Source: Dehalococcoidia bacterium
GTDB taxonomy: Bacteria > Chloroflexota > Dehalococcoidia > GIF9 > AB-539-J10
Assembly (NCBI GenBank): GCA_023128875.1
Contig: JAGMDB010000101.1
Span: 1 to 5,617, forward strand
Direction of reading: 5' to 3'
Length of the DNA stretch: 5,617 bases
Part shown: one piece after another, positions 5,437-5,617 of the stretch
Layout of the letters: each line of letters opens with the position of its first letter
How positions within the stretch are numbered: position 1 is the first letter of the stretch
Program-made: the position numbers and the translations under genes
Notes under the pieces: model-generated
Databases searched by the model: none
What the model saw: the letters and a program-made list of their open reading frames with translations, nothing else
What the model was told of the DNA's origin: nothing

Positions 5437-5617
5437 ATGCCTGCCTCGAAGCAAGACGACCATATCTGGATCTTGGTGGCCTTGGTATTTTTACCAGTTA
5501 TGGATCTGCCACAGCCTTTTGGTAGAAGTGAATTTGTTCATACTTCCCATTCGGAAACCGCAACCATACCAGGTGCTTTTAAGGATAAAGGGGTAAGGGA
5601 GGCTACATGGAGGCTCC
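5437..5617 (+). CDS. Unidentified protein, 5' part only, runs off the right edge
   Basis: The frame opens after an in-frame TGA at 5425-5427 and stays open to the window end, giving 60 residues from the ATG at 5437. Residues 9-22 (HIWILVALVFLPVM) are hydrophobic, possibly a short membrane or signal segment. The following part, including FGRSEFVHTSHSETATIPG (28-46), then DKGVREATWRL (50-60), has the mixed charged and hydrophobic composition of a folded protein. I do not recognise the family. The start is uncertain. The ATG at 5437 has G-rich sequence only 20 or more bases upstream, and an internal ATG at 5500 (start of MDLPQPFGRS) would remove the hydrophobic segment but also lacks a ribosome binding site. 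A competing frame at 5411-5596 closes inside the window and has an odd, tryptophan-rich composition, so I prefer this one. A frameshift near the start is possible. Confidence 0.5.
   Translation, partial: MPASKQDDHIWILVALVFLPVMDLPQPFGRSEFVHTSHSETATIPGAFKDKGVREATWRL

Noticed and set aside
5411..5596. 61-codon plus-strand frame starting at ATG 5411
   Set aside because: The G-rich sequence before it ends only 2 bases from the ATG, its translation has an unusual Trp/Tyr/Cys-rich composition, and the overlapping frame from 5437 is more protein-like and stays open to the window end.
5607..5617. ATG at 5607 preceded by AAGGGAGG, a possible gene start at the window edge
   Set aside because: Only three codons are visible and it lies out of frame inside the preferred right-edge reading frame; it would become the better call if that frame proves non-coding.

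Overview
The window is ordinary bacterial chromosome of moderate GC (mid-40s percent by eye), densely coded, with sigma70-like promoters and Shine-Dalgarno sites. Gene content (eukaryotic/archaeal-like alpha2 glycyl-tRNA synthetase, flavin-dependent thymidylate synthase ThyX, RsmG, a fatty-acid-CoA-ligase-like enzyme), together with frequent AGA/AGG arginine codons, would fit an anaerobic lineage such as Chloroflexota/Dehalococcoidia. That placement is a low-confidence inference. I saw no mobile element, CRISPR array, tRNA or rRNA.

Left half, minus strand: an AMP-forming acyl-CoA synthetase (1664-3238) is followed after a 209-base gap by glyQS-type glycyl-tRNA synthetase (108-1454). The synthetase has a clear promoter at 3323-3352. 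The gap before the tRNA synthetase holds a perfect 7-bp inverted repeat and small hairpins but no clear terminator. Bases 1-107 hold nothing I can identify.

Middle (3239-3620): a divergent intergenic region. Two outward-facing promoters with the same hexamers and the same spacing (TTGAAA, 18 bp, TATAAT) lie about 120 bp apart, one per strand. The plus-strand promoter precedes a tiny, very lysine-rich reading frame of 19 codons (3621-3680) with a strong ribosome binding site.

Right half, plus strand: the tiny gene, thyX (3739-4332), rsmG (about 4374-5093) and a 61-aa coiled-coil protein (5106-5291) are closely spaced and probably form one operon. ThyX makes dTMP with reduced flavin, RsmG methylates G527 of 16S rRNA, and the two small proteins have no known job. 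After a 145-base gap with a weak promoter candidate, a further reading frame (from about 5437) runs off the right edge; I do not recognise it.

The core genes are conventional. The less ordinary material is the 19-aa lysine-rich gene, the 61-aa coiled-coil protein, the hairpin over the rsmG start region, and the unidentified frame at the right edge. None of it establishes a new system.
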